From positions 1 to 64,000 of the forward strand of contig CAVQNU010000029.1 of NCBI GenBank assembly GCA_963714255.1: a DNA stretch of 64,000 nt, written 5' to 3'. This document shows, piece by piece, positions 1 to 7,943 of the stretch. The position numbers were made by a program, and so were the translations under genes. Numbering within the stretch: position 1 is the stretch's first letter; the number at the start of each line of letters is the position of its first letter. Origin of the DNA: Rhodovastum sp963714255. GTDB lineage: Bacteria; Pseudomonadota; Alphaproteobacteria; Acetobacterales; Acetobacteraceae. A model generated the notes under the pieces. That model was not told the DNA's origin. It was given only the letters and a program-made list of their open reading frames with translations, and made no database searches.

Positions 1-249
1 CTCGACGAGGCCGGTTTTCCCGCGGTGCAGATCGTCGCCTCCTCCGGCTTCGGCGTGGACAAATGCCGGGTGATGGCCGATGCGCGGGCGCCGCTCGACG
101 TGGTCGGCACCGGCAGCTTCATCCCCGATGCCTGGCACGAAACCTACGCCACCGCCGACATCGTTGATTACGACGGCGTGCCGATGGTCAAGGTCGGCCG
201 CGAATTCCTGCTCCGCCGCAACGGCGAGCGCCGCCGCAACGGGCGCTGA
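1..249 (+). CDS. Nicotinate phosphoribosyltransferase, C-terminal end only
   Basis: The reading frame is open from base 1 and ends at a stop at 247-249, so the gene starts outside the window. The visible 82 residues contain a GFGVDKCR segment, the sequence PLDVVGTGSF, and the tail DGVPMVKVGREFL. These match the C-terminal phosphate-binding and barrel-closing region of nicotinate phosphoribosyltransferases, which convert nicotinate and PRPP to nicotinate mononucleotide. The NAD synthetase gene 1.25 kb downstream fits this role in NAD salvage. Only the end of the enzyme is present, so catalytic residues cannot be checked. The identification rests on family knowledge and a short stretch. Confidence 0.75.
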   Translation, partial: LDEAGFPAVQIVASSGFGVDKCRVMADARAPLDVVGTGSFIPDAWHETYATADIVDYDGVPMVKVGREFLLRRNGERRRNGR

Positions 250-324
250 CGTTGTTGCATGGGTCCGAAGCCGGACCCGGCGGCCCCGATCCAAGCCTGG
301 GATAAGCCGACGCTGGCCCGACGA

Positions 325-545
325 TCAAACTATCATGATCCAGTTCAGGAAGTCGGCCGGTTTCAATATGCGGACGCCCCGCCACCCATCCAGCACCAGC
401 AGGTCCAGGTCGGACGAGACACTCGCCCGCGCCGCTGCGGCCAGCGCGAGGTCGAGGTATTTGTCGTCGTTCGGATCGCGGCCCGAGCGCCGCGCCGACG
501 ACGGTGCTGGCGTCAAAGACGATCAGCTACGAATGCCATGCCGTC
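325..545 (-). pseudogene. PIN-domain toxin remnant with internal deletion
   Basis: On the minus strand, one frame (about 540-490) reads LIVFDASTVVGAAL, the first strand of a PIN nuclease with its metal-binding Asp. The next frame (about 480-325) reads RDPNDDKYLDLALAA, then SSDLDLLVLD and GVRILKPADFLNW, the conserved C-terminal half of PIN-family toxins (COG1569-like). The two parts abut in different frames and the roughly 60-80 residues normally between them are missing. The gene is therefore an inactive leftover. No antitoxin partner is visible beside it. An AT-rich hairpin repeat lies just upstream on this strand. Confidence 0.65.
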
Positions 546-591
546 ACGCCCTCCGCCTCGCCTGGACGGCTGCCGGCCGGCAAGTCAACAA

Positions 592-672
592 AACGGATAA
601 AAAGTTTTTGCTTCTTTTTTCAAAAAGAAGCGCTTATTCCTTTCTTAAAAAAACCAAAAAACTTCTACCCGT
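592..672. repeat. AT-rich nested hairpin repeat, copy 1
   Basis: This intergenic element of about 80 bp has an outer inverted repeat (AACGGATAAAAAG at one side, a degenerate CTTCTACCCGTT at the other). It encloses two small hairpins of the type GCTTC-T6-CAAAAA-GAAGC. It is the most degenerate of the full-length copies in this window. It sits between the PIN remnant and the gene at 735-1379. The T-rich stems could act as a bidirectional terminator, which is an inference. Confidence 0.8.
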
Positions 673-734
673 TCACACCTGACGACGCCGCTCGCCTGCG
701 TATCCAGCTGGCGTCCCGGCGCCATTGCAAGGGC

Positions 735-1379
735 CTACGGCTTGGTTGCTTCACGCCAGACCCGTTCCAGCCCCGCCAGTTCGTGCCGCCGCATGGCGGG
801 AAACCGCCGCGCGAACGCCGCCGCGGCGCGGCGGTCGGCGAAGGCCAGGTATTGCGGCTCGAACCCGTCCAGCGCCTCGCCGAACCCCAGAACCTGCCGC
901 CCCGTGCCGCCGCCGCGCAGCGGCAGGCCCTCGCCGTCCAGCACCTGGCAGTGCGCCTCCGGCACCGCCGCCAGCACGGCGTCGATCGCCTGCCGCACCT
1001 CCGCCGCCACCTGCACCAGCCCCCAGCGGTCGCGGCCGAGCTGTGCCGCGTCCAGTTCGAACGCCACCCCCTCGTCCGGCCCCGCCGGCATGTCGGGAAA
1101 CGCGCGGCCGACCTGCGCCGCCGCCTCGCCGCCCCGCACCACCAGCACCTGCGGCGCCGTCTCCGCCAGCGCCTCGAACGCCGCCACCGTCGCCACGAAG
1201 CTGCTGCCCGGACGCTGCACGCGCGCGCCGCGCCGGTCGCGCACGTGGAAATACGCCCCCGGCACCGTCGCGCAGATGCCGTCCAGCGCCGCACTCACGC
1301 GCACATGCAGCCAGACCTCGCCCAGCCCGTTGCGGCCGAGGTGGCCGGGCAGCAGCGTGAACGCCGTGCCGTCGGTCAT
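735..1379 (-). CDS. Hypothetical protein, 214 aa
   Basis: I do not recognise this protein. It is 214 residues long, has no signal peptide or membrane segment, and is rich in Ala, Arg and Gly. The start ATG at 1379 faces away from nadE across a 119-bp divergent intergenic region. Blocks such as VWLHVRVSAALDG and PQYLAFADRRAAAAFARRF suggest a folded alpha/beta domain rather than a shadow ORF. Antisense frames across the same DNA are also open because of high GC, so the gene call rests on a sensible start, lack of a better frame, and a balanced amino-acid composition. Confidence 0.6.
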   Translation of the reverse strand: MTDGTAFTLLPGHLGRNGLGEVWLHVRVSAALDGICATVPGAYFHVRDRRGARVQRPGSSFVATVAAFEALAETAPQVLVVRGGEAAAQVGRAFPDMPAGPDEGVAFELDAAQLGRDRWGLVQVAAEVRQAIDAVLAAVPEAHCQVLDGEGLPLRGGGTGRQVLGFGEALDGFEPQYLAFADRRAAAAFARRFPAMRRHELAGLERVWREATKP

Positions 1380-1498
1380 GGTCAGGAACCCTCCGCGCCC
1401 GTCGAGTTTGTGGTTAACCGATTGTCAACCAATGTCAGGCCGATCCGCAAGCGCCCGCCCGCGTTGCGCCGCGCCGGCCGAGACCCTAGCTTTCCGCC

Positions 1499-3163
1499 AT
1501 GTCGGATTCGCTCAGGATCGCGCTCGCCCAGATCAACCTGCATGTCGGCGCGGTGCAGGACAATCTCGCCCGCCTGCGCCACGCCCGCGCCGAGGCTGCA
1601 CGGCGCGGCGCCGACCTCGTGGTCACGCCGGAATTCTCCATCGCCGGCTACCCGCCCGAGGATCTCGTGCGCAAGCCCGCCTTCGTCGCCGCCTGCGAGG
1701 CCGCCATCGCCGAGCTTGCCGCCGACACCGGGGATGGCGGCCCGGCGCTGATCGTCGGCGGCCCCTGGCGCGACGGCGAGCGCCTGCACAACGCCGCCTA
1801 CCTGCTCGAGTCCGGCCGCATCGCCGCCCGCCGCGCCAAGCACGAACTGCCCAATTACGGCGTGTTCGACGACAAGCGCGTGTTCGACCCCGGCCCCGCC
1901 CCCGGCCCGGTGCCGTTCCGCGGTTTCCGCCTGGGGCTGATGGTGTGCGAGGACTGGTGGTTCCCGCCGGTCGCCGAAACGCTGGCCGAGAGCGGCGCCG
2001 AGATCCTGCTGTCGATCAACGCCAGCCCCTACGAGGCCGGCAAGCAGCAGGCCCGCATCCGGCTCGCGGCGCAGCGGGTGGCGGAAACCGGCCTGCCCTT
2101 CGTGTTCTGCGCCCAGGTCTGCGGCCAGGACGAACTGGTGTTCGAAGGCGCCAGTTTCGTGCTCAACCCCGACCGAAGCCTGGTCGTGCAACTGCCGTTC
2201 TTCGAGGAATGCGTCACCCTCACCGACTGGCACCGCGACGGCGATCGCCTGGTCTGCGCGCCGCAGCCGCTCGCCCCCGAGCCCGGCCGGCTCGAAGCCA
2301 TCTACCGCGCCATGATGCTGGCGCTGGCCGACTACGTGCGGAAAAACGGCTTCCCCGGCGTGATCCTCGGCCTGTCCGGCGGCATCGACAGCGCGCTCTC
2401 GGCCGCCGTCGCCGCCGATGCACTGGGGCCGGCGCGGGTGCGCGCCTTCATGATGCCCAGCCCCTACACCAGCCGCGACAGCGTGGAGGATGCGGCGGCC
2501 TGCGCCGCCCTGCTCGGCATCGCCTGCGACACCGTGCCGATCACCCCGGCCATGGACGCCTTCGGCGCCATGCTCGCCCCGGTCTTCGCCGGCCGGCCGG
2601 CCGACATCACCGAGGAGAACGTGCAGTCGCGCGCTCGCGGCCTGGTGCTGATGGCGATCTCCAACAAGATCGGCGCGATGCTGCTGACCACCGGCAACAA
2701 AAGCGAGATGTCGGTCGGCTATGCCACGTTGTACGGCGACATGTGCGGCGGCTATTCGGTGCTGAAGGACGTCTACAAAACCACCGTGTTCGCCCTGTCG
2801 CGCTGGCGCAACGAACACGTGCCGCCCGGCGCGCTCGGCCCCGCCGGCCCCGTCATGCCCGAGCGCGTCATCACCAAACCCCCGAGTGCCGAGCTCAAGC
2901 CCGACCAGACCGACCAGGACACGCTGCCCCCCTACGCGGTGCTGGACGCCATCCTGGAGGGGCTGGTGGAGGGCGAGCAAAGCGTGGAGGCGCTGGTGGC
3001 GGCCGGGCACGACCGGGCCACGGTGCTGCGCGTCTGGCGCATGCTCGACCGCGCCGAGTACAAGCGCCGCCAGGCCCCGCCCGGCGTCAAGATCACCCCC
3101 CGCGCCTTCGGCCGCGACCGCCGCTACCCGATCACCAACGGCTTTACGAGCCTCGTGTCGTGA
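1499..3163 (+). CDS. nadE: Glutamine-dependent NAD+ synthetase
   Basis: This 554-residue enzyme amidates nicotinate adenine dinucleotide to NAD+ using glutamine and ATP. The N-terminal nitrilase-type glutaminase domain (about residues 1-260) shows its triad: Glu in VTPEFSIAGYPPEDL, Lys in KHELPNYGVFDD, and Cys in GLMVCEDWW. The C-terminal synthetase domain carries the ATP pyrophosphatase loop LGLSGGIDSALS, followed by TGNKSEMSVGYATLYGDM and KPPSAELKPDQTDQD, all typical. Length is normal for the two-domain form. It lies near the nicotinate phosphoribosyltransferase end, forming an NAD-synthesis neighbourhood, and is followed after 22 bp by a small ORF that may be cotranscribed. Confidence 0.96.
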   Translation: MSDSLRIALAQINLHVGAVQDNLARLRHARAEAARRGADLVVTPEFSIAGYPPEDLVRKPAFVAACEAAIAELAADTGDGGPALIVGGPWRDGERLHNAAYLLESGRIAARRAKHELPNYGVFDDKRVFDPGPAPGPVPFRGFRLGLMVCEDWWFPPVAETLAESGAEILLSINASPYEAGKQQARIRLAAQRVAETGLPFVFCAQVCGQDELVFEGASFVLNPDRSLVVQLPFFEECVTLTDWHRDGDRLVCAPQPLAPEPGRLEAIYRAMMLALADYVRKNGFPGVILGLSGGIDSALSAAVAADALGPARVRAFMMPSPYTSRDSVEDAAACAALLGIACDTVPITPAMDAFGAMLAPVFAGRPADITEENVQSRARGLVLMAISNKIGAMLLTTGNKSEMSVGYATLYGDMCGGYSVLKDVYKTTVFALSRWRNEHVPPGALGPAGPVMPERVITKPPSAELKPDQTDQDTLPPYAVLDAILEGLVEGEQSVEALVAAGHDRATVLRVWRMLDRAEYKRRQAPPGVKITPRAFGRDRRYPITNGFTSLVS

Positions 3164-3185
3164 TGACGCCCCAAGACCCGCCCCC

Positions 3186-3548
3186 ATGAGCGACCTGTTC
3201 GCCCCCCCGGGCGGCTGGCGCGTGCGCATCCTCGACCTCTCCGGCGCCGCCGCGGACAACATCGTCGAGGAGATCGCCGGCTTCGCCACGATCATGCTGG
3301 CCAACGCCTTCGCCCGCCGCTACGTGCGCGACAGCGTCGAGCGCTGCCGCGCCGGCGCCGCCACGCCGCGCGCCGTGCTGGACGCCTGGTTCGCCTGGGG
3401 CGAGGACGCCGAGGTGGTCGATGCCGGCGCGCAGGGGTGGCACAGCCGCACCGAGCTGCACGATTTCGCCGCCCGCCCCGCCGCCCCCGAGGAGCGCGAC
3501 TGGCGGGTGCTCGATCCGCGCCGCAACGAGTTGTTCGACGCGCCATGA
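3186..3548 (+). CDS. Hypothetical protein, 120 aa
   Basis: A small soluble protein of 120 residues with no recognised family. It begins at ATG 3186, 22 bp after nadE, and its TGA overlaps the ATG of the glutamyl-tRNA synthetase gene (ATGA), so it is very likely part of one transcript. An amphipathic helix-rich centre (NIVEEIAGFATIMLANAFARRYVRDSV) and an acidic Trp-containing segment (DAWFAWGEDAEVV) are visible. The tight coupling on both sides is the main evidence that it is real. Function is unknown. Confidence 0.7.
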   Translation: MSDLFAPPGGWRVRILDLSGAAADNIVEEIAGFATIMLANAFARRYVRDSVERCRAGAATPRAVLDAWFAWGEDAEVVDAGAQGWHSRTELHDFAARPAAPEERDWRVLDPRRNELFDAP

Positions 3549-4879
3549 CCGGCCCGCCGCGTAACCTGCGGATGCGCATGGCGCTCTCCGCCGCCACCCC
3601 GCTGCACGTTGCCACCGCCCGCATCGCGCTGGCCAACTGGCTGCTGGCCCGCCACGCCGGCGGCCATATCGCGCTGCGGCTGGACGACCCCCCGCCCGGC
3701 CGCGACCCGCCGGACCCGATCCGCCACGACCTGCGCTGGCTCGGCCTCGACTGGGACGCCGAGGATCCCCGCCCCGGCCGCGACGCCGGGCACGCCGCCG
3801 CCGCCGCGCTGCAGGCCGCCGGCCGCCTCTACCCCTGCTTCGAATCCGAGGCCGAACTCGCCGCCCGGCGCGACCGCCGCCTCCGCCGCGGCCAGCCCGC
3901 CGCCTACGACCGCGCCATGCTGAAGCTCACGCCGGCGCAACGCGAGGCCGCCGAGGCCGGCGGCAAGCGCCCGCACTGGCGTTTCCGTCTCTCCGATGAA
4001 ACAATAACCTGGGACGACCTGGCCCTCGGCCGCCGCTCCGAGCACCTGCCCTCGCTGTCCGACCCGGTGCTGCTGCGCGCCGACGGCACGCCCACGCCCG
4101 CCTTCGCCGGCGCCGTGGACGACCTCGCCGAGGGCATCACCCATATCGTCCGCTCAGCCGACCTCACCGGCCTCACCGCGATCCAGCTCGACCTGCGCGC
4201 CGCCCTCGGTGGCGCCCCCTGCGCCTTCGCCCACCTGCCGGCGCTGGCCGATCCCGCCGGCGACCGGCTGTCGCGCCGCACCGGCAATCTCTCCGTCCGC
4301 AGCCTGCGCCAGCACGGCGTGCAGCCCGAGGCGCTGGCCGCCTATCTGGCCGGGCTGGGTGGCAACCCCGCCGGCCGCCCGATGGCACCGGCCGCGCTGG
4401 CGCCATCCTTCCGCCTCGCCGGCACCGACCCGGCGCCGCCGCGCTTCGACCTGCCGGCGCTGCTCGCGCTGAACCGCCAGGCCCTGGCGGCGCTGCCCTT
4501 CGCCGCCGTCGCCGACCGTCTGCCGCACGGCGCCACCGAGGCGTTCTGGAACGCCGTGCGCGGCAGCCTCGACCTGCTGACCGAGGCGCGCGGCTATTGG
4601 GAGGTGGTGGCCGGCACCATCGTCCCGCCGGTGGTCGAAGGCGAGGCCGCCTTCCTGCGCGAGGCCCTGGCGCAACTCCCCGCCGAACCCTGGGACGACG
4701 GTGTCTGGACCGAATGGACAGCGGCGCTGCGCCATCGCACCGGCCGCTCCGGCCGCAGCGTCACGCTGCCGCTGCGCCTCGCGCTGACCGGCGAGGAACA
4801 GGGGCCGGACCTCAAGGCACTGCTGCCGCTGATCGGCCGGCCGCGGGCGGCTCAGCGGCTGGCCGTTGCTGCCAGCTGA
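3545..4879 (+). CDS. gltX: Glutamate--tRNA ligase, divergent paralog
   Basis: This 444-residue class I synthetase charges tRNA with glutamate. The N-terminal signature reads PLHVATARIALANWLLARHAGG, with HVAT in place of the usual HVGT. LSDPVLLRADG and GITHIVRSADL follow, as in GltX. The KMSKS-equivalent loop is DRLSRRTGNLSV instead of the usual KLSKR, so both ATP-binding motifs are diverged. The C-terminal anticodon-binding domain is present but short. The gene overlaps the upstream ORF by 4 bp. Alphaproteobacteria often carry two GltX proteins, so this may be the secondary, relaxed-specificity copy. A Glu-Q-type enzyme is less likely because the C-terminal domain is present. Confidence 0.82.
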   Translation: MTGPPRNLRMRMALSAATPLHVATARIALANWLLARHAGGHIALRLDDPPPGRDPPDPIRHDLRWLGLDWDAEDPRPGRDAGHAAAAALQAAGRLYPCFESEAELAARRDRRLRRGQPAAYDRAMLKLTPAQREAAEAGGKRPHWRFRLSDETITWDDLALGRRSEHLPSLSDPVLLRADGTPTPAFAGAVDDLAEGITHIVRSADLTGLTAIQLDLRAALGGAPCAFAHLPALADPAGDRLSRRTGNLSVRSLRQHGVQPEALAAYLAGLGGNPAGRPMAPAALAPSFRLAGTDPAPPRFDLPALLALNRQALAALPFAAVADRLPHGATEAFWNAVRGSLDLLTEARGYWEVVAGTIVPPVVEGEAAFLREALAQLPAEPWDDGVWTEWTAALRHRTGRSGRSVTLPLRLALTGEEQGPDLKALLPLIGRPRAAQRLAVAAS

Positions 4880-4884
4880 TGGGC

Positions 4885-5024
4885 CTGCCGGGGCGCTGCC
4901 CCGGGCCCCGCCAGGAGGCTCCGCCTCCTGGACCTCCGCCAAGGGCGAAGCCCTTGGAACCCCTTAAAAAATGGGTTCCAAGGGGCAACGCCCCTGGTGG
5001 AGCGCGAGGCGATGCCTCGCATCA
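4885..5024. repeat. GC-rich stacked palindromes
   Basis: Five perfect or near-perfect palindromes lie end to end: CGGGGCGCTGCCCCG, CCAGGAGGCTCCGCCTCCTGG in two arms, CCAAGGGCGAAGCCCTTGG, TTCCAAGGGGCAACGCCCCT, and GCGAGGCGATGCCTCGC. They fill the gap between the convergent gltX paralog and J-domain genes. Such stacked hairpins can terminate transcription from both sides. They look like a mobile intergenic palindrome family, with a similar short unit at about 59666-59687 (GGGGCTCCGCCCC). Confidence 0.75.
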
Positions 5025-5028
5025 CCGA

Positions 5029-5934
5029 TCAGCAGGCACGCCGCCACCCCGCCCGAAGCCACCGCACGCCCCGGATCGCCAGCACCGTGACGCGCCAGAC
5101 CACGAACAGATACACTAGGCTCACCCAGGCGAACACCGCGGCCTGGAACGGGCTATGCGCCACGCCGAACACCGGTGCGATCGCAACGACCGCCAGCGCG
5201 ACCACCAGATAAACCCGCCAGCGCCGCGTCCAGCGCCGGCACCAGCGCAGCCGCTCCGGGTCGAACACCGTGTCCACGTGCGGCGCCTGCTCGAGCTGGT
5301 TGAGCCAGCGCAGCATTTTGCGCCGCTCGGCCTCCGTCATGATGGGCAGGGCGGCGAAGTCGTGCCATTCCGGCTTGCCCCGCAGCAGCAGGCGGGCGGC
5401 CGTGCTTTTGTCGCGCAGCGCGGTCAGGTCGGCGTGCCAGGCTTCCAGCATCATCCGCTGGTCGATCTGGCGGAACGCCTCCGGACGGTGCGGGCGCAGC
5501 GGATGCGTGGCCCGGTCCCAGTCGAACCGGCGCACCAGCTCGCGCAGGGTCGCGCGCGGCAGTTCGGGCGCCAGCGCCAGCAGGCCCCGCTCGATCGCCG
5601 ACAGCTCGTCGAAGCTCAGCGCATCGGCGCCCGCGCCGGCCAGCCGCGCGGCCGCCGCCGGCGCGTCCCCGGCGGCGATCAGCGCGCCGATCTCGATGCC
5701 CAGGGCGCTGGGTTCCACCCGCGCCGCCCGGCCGGGCATGGGCATGGGCGGCGGTGCCGGTGCGCCCGATCGCAATGCGTGTTCATAGGCCCGGCGCAGC
5801 GCCTGGAACGCCGCCGTATCGGCCCGCGGGTCCAGCCGCTTCAGCCGGGCGGCATAGGCGGCGCGAATCGCCTCGCGGTCGCGCGTCGGCGCGATCCCCA
5901 GCTCGCTCCACGGAAACCGCTCCAATTCGCTCAT
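5029..5934 (-). CDS. J-like domain membrane protein, likely HscC partner
   Basis: A protein of about 301 residues starting at MSELERFPWSELGI. The N-terminal 50 residues fold-match a J domain (LGIAPTRDREAIRAAYAARLKRLDP then FQALRRAYEHAL), but the HPD tripeptide is replaced by LDP. The C-terminal region has two hydrophobic segments (VYLVVALAVVAIAPVFGV and AAVFAWVSLVYLFVVWRV), so it is probably membrane anchored. It is 124 bp downstream of the Hsp70 gene on the same strand. In E. coli, HscC is also served by J-like membrane proteins (DjlB/DjlC), so the pairing makes sense. A longer start at 6003 exists but adds an unconvincing basic leader. Confidence 0.75.
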   Translation of the reverse strand: MSELERFPWSELGIAPTRDREAIRAAYAARLKRLDPRADTAAFQALRRAYEHALRSGAPAPPPMPMPGRAARVEPSALGIEIGALIAAGDAPAAAARLAGAGADALSFDELSAIERGLLALAPELPRATLRELVRRFDWDRATHPLRPHRPEAFRQIDQRMMLEAWHADLTALRDKSTAARLLLRGKPEWHDFAALPIMTEAERRKMLRWLNQLEQAPHVDTVFDPERLRWCRRWTRRWRVYLVVALAVVAIAPVFGVAHSPFQAAVFAWVSLVYLFVVWRVTVLAIRGVRWLRAGWRRAC

Positions 5935-6058
5935 ACCGGCGCGCCTGTCGATCGACTTGTCGGCGACGGCAGGCGCGCCGGTATTCGCCTTTGTTTTGCG
6001 CACGGCCGCCCTACCATCCCCGCACGCCGATCCCGATGCGCAAAGAGGCGCATCGGGA

Positions 6059-7774
6059 TCAAAGGAAAGGACTTTGCGGCTCGACCTGATCCAGCCGCTG
6101 CAGCAGCAGCGCCCGCCCCGCCGCGATCTGGTGTGGATCGCCCAAGTCGAGCGCCCCCAGGAACTGCCCGATCCACTCCCCCACCGCGGCGCGCTGCGAC
6201 CCCAGCAGTTCCTCGAACAAACGCTCGGCGCGCGCCAGCGCGGCCACGTTCTCGGCCTGCTCGCGCGGGCTGATCTTCAAATGCGCCAGCGCTGCCAGCC
6301 GTTCGCTGATCTCCGCCGGCGAAAGCCGCCCGGGGTTGCCCTCGATGACCAGATGGTGGTGCGCCCCGGTGCTGGCCACGGTGGCATCCACTTCCAGCAG
6401 GCCGCTGGTGTCGTAGGTGAAGCGTACCTCCACCGCCTGCTGTCCCGCCGGCCCCGCCGGCACCCGCACGTCGAGCTTGCCCAGCAGGATGTTGTCGGCG
6501 GCGCGCCGCGATTCCCCCTGGAACACGCGCAGCCCGATCGAGCCCTGCCGGTCCTCCAGCGTGCGCAGCGTGGTGGCGCGGCTGGTTGGGATCACCGTGT
6601 TGCGCTCGATCACCGGCAGGAACAGATTATGCACCACATGGCCGCCGCTCTGCCGGCTGGCCACCTCCACGCCGAGCGTGAACGGCGCCACATCGGTCAG
6701 CACGCGCTCGCTCAGCGCGGCGTCGCGCATCGCCAGCCCCGCCTGCACCGCCGCCCCCATCGCCAACACCCGGTCGGGGTCGAGGTGCTGCGTCGGCATG
6801 CGGCGGAACAGCAGCGAGATCATCCGCCGCAGCGCCGGCATGCGCGTGGCGCCGCCGGCCAGCACCACCGCCGCCAGCTCGCCGGGATGGATGCGCGCAT
6901 CCCGCAGCGCCCGTTCGATCGGCTGGCGGATGCGCTGGTACAGCGGGTCGCACAGCGCGTTGAACTGCTCGCGGCTGATCGTCCAGGTCAATGTGCGGCC
7001 CCGCCAGGGCAGCGTCAGCGTCGCGTTCTCGGCCTGGGAAAGCTGCAGCTTGAGCTGCTCGATCTGCCGCCGCAGCAGCCCGTGGATCGGCGGCTCCTCG
7101 GCCGGCGGCGGCAGGCCGGCGGGCTGGCCCACCTCGCGCATGAAGGCGCCGAGCAGGGCGGCGTCGAAATCCTCCCCGCCGAGGAAATTATCGCCCGCGG
7201 TCGCGCGCACCTCCATCACGCCCTGGAACATTTCCAGCACGGACACGTCGAACGTGCCGCCGCCGAGATCAACCACCAGAATACGGGCCTCTCCGGTCTC
7301 CTGCAGCCCATAGGCCAGGGCCGCGGCGGTCGGCTCGTTCAGCAGCCGCTCGCAGCGCAGCCCGGCCAGCTCCGCCGCGGCCTGCGTCGCCTTGCGCTGC
7401 GCATCGGCGAAATAGGCCGGCACGGTGATCACCGCCTCGCGCACCGTCTCGCCCAGCCAGGCCTCGGCATCGGCCTTCAGCGCCCGCAGCACCAGCGCCG
7501 AGAGTTCCTCCGGGCGGAACTCCCGATCGCCCAGCGTCAGCGTCCGCTGCGTGCCCATCAGGCGCTTGAAGGCGGCGGCCGAGCGTCTGGGATGGCTGAC
7601 CAGCCGGTCGCGCGCGGCCCGCCCGACCACGATCTCGCCCTGCTCCAGCACGCTGACCGCCGAGGGCGTCAGCACCTCGCCGAGCGCATTCGGGATCAGC
7701 CGCGATTCGCCGTTCCGCCACACGCCGATCAGGCTGTTGGTGGTCCCAAGATCGATGCCGACGATCATGCGCAT
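6059..7774 (-). CDS. hscC: Hsp70-family chaperone HscC
   Basis: This 571-residue chaperone has the Hsp70 ATPase signatures VGIDLGTTNSLIGVW at the N-terminus, VVDLGGGTFDVSVLE, and VVLAGGATRMPALRR, followed by NEPTAAALAYG. Length and the shortened C-terminal lid match HscC (about 556 residues in E. coli) rather than DnaK (about 640). It carries HscC-like wording such as LIPNALGEVLTPSAVSV and TLGVEVASRQSGGHV. A ribosome site GGAG lies 10 nt before ATG 7774. It is the first gene of a two-gene unit with the J-like protein. The role is specialised folding or stress signalling, with clients unknown. Confidence 0.92.
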   Translation of the reverse strand: MRMIVGIDLGTTNSLIGVWRNGESRLIPNALGEVLTPSAVSVLEQGEIVVGRAARDRLVSHPRRSAAAFKRLMGTQRTLTLGDREFRPEELSALVLRALKADAEAWLGETVREAVITVPAYFADAQRKATQAAAELAGLRCERLLNEPTAAALAYGLQETGEARILVVDLGGGTFDVSVLEMFQGVMEVRATAGDNFLGGEDFDAALLGAFMREVGQPAGLPPPAEEPPIHGLLRRQIEQLKLQLSQAENATLTLPWRGRTLTWTISREQFNALCDPLYQRIRQPIERALRDARIHPGELAAVVLAGGATRMPALRRMISLLFRRMPTQHLDPDRVLAMGAAVQAGLAMRDAALSERVLTDVAPFTLGVEVASRQSGGHVVHNLFLPVIERNTVIPTSRATTLRTLEDRQGSIGLRVFQGESRRAADNILLGKLDVRVPAGPAGQQAVEVRFTYDTSGLLEVDATVASTGAHHHLVIEGNPGRLSPAEISERLAALAHLKISPREQAENVAALARAERLFEELLGSQRAAVGEWIGQFLGALDLGDPHQIAAGRALLLQRLDQVEPQSPFL

Positions 7775-7856
7775 CCCACGATTGCTCCGCGCGCCATCGT
7801 GTATCGCCGCGCCCGCCCTTGTCCACCGCCGGCCGGCCGGTCCGGTAAGGGACCAA

Positions 7857-7943
7857 AGGAATAAAAGTTTTTTGGTTCTTTTTTCAAGAAAGAACCAGCG
7901 CTTCTTTTTGAAAAAAGAAGCAAAAACTTTTTATCCGTTTTCT
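7857..7943. repeat. AT-rich nested hairpin repeat, copy 2
   Basis: A full copy with outer arms ATAAAAGTTTTTT and AAAAACTTTTTATCC enclosing two hairpins (GGTTC-T6 to GAACC, and GCTTC-T5 to GAAGC). It overlaps the 3' end of the sulfotransferase gene: the stop codon TAA at 7931-7933 on the minus strand is part of the element's ACGGATAA border. It separates that gene from the hscC promoter region. Confidence 0.9.

Noticed and set aside
742..3304. Very long open frames overlapping nadE on both strands (about 640-815 codons)
   Set aside because: They are shadows caused by high G+C at third codon positions. Their translations are Arg/Ala/Pro-rich and have no family motifs, while nadE in another frame has all of them.
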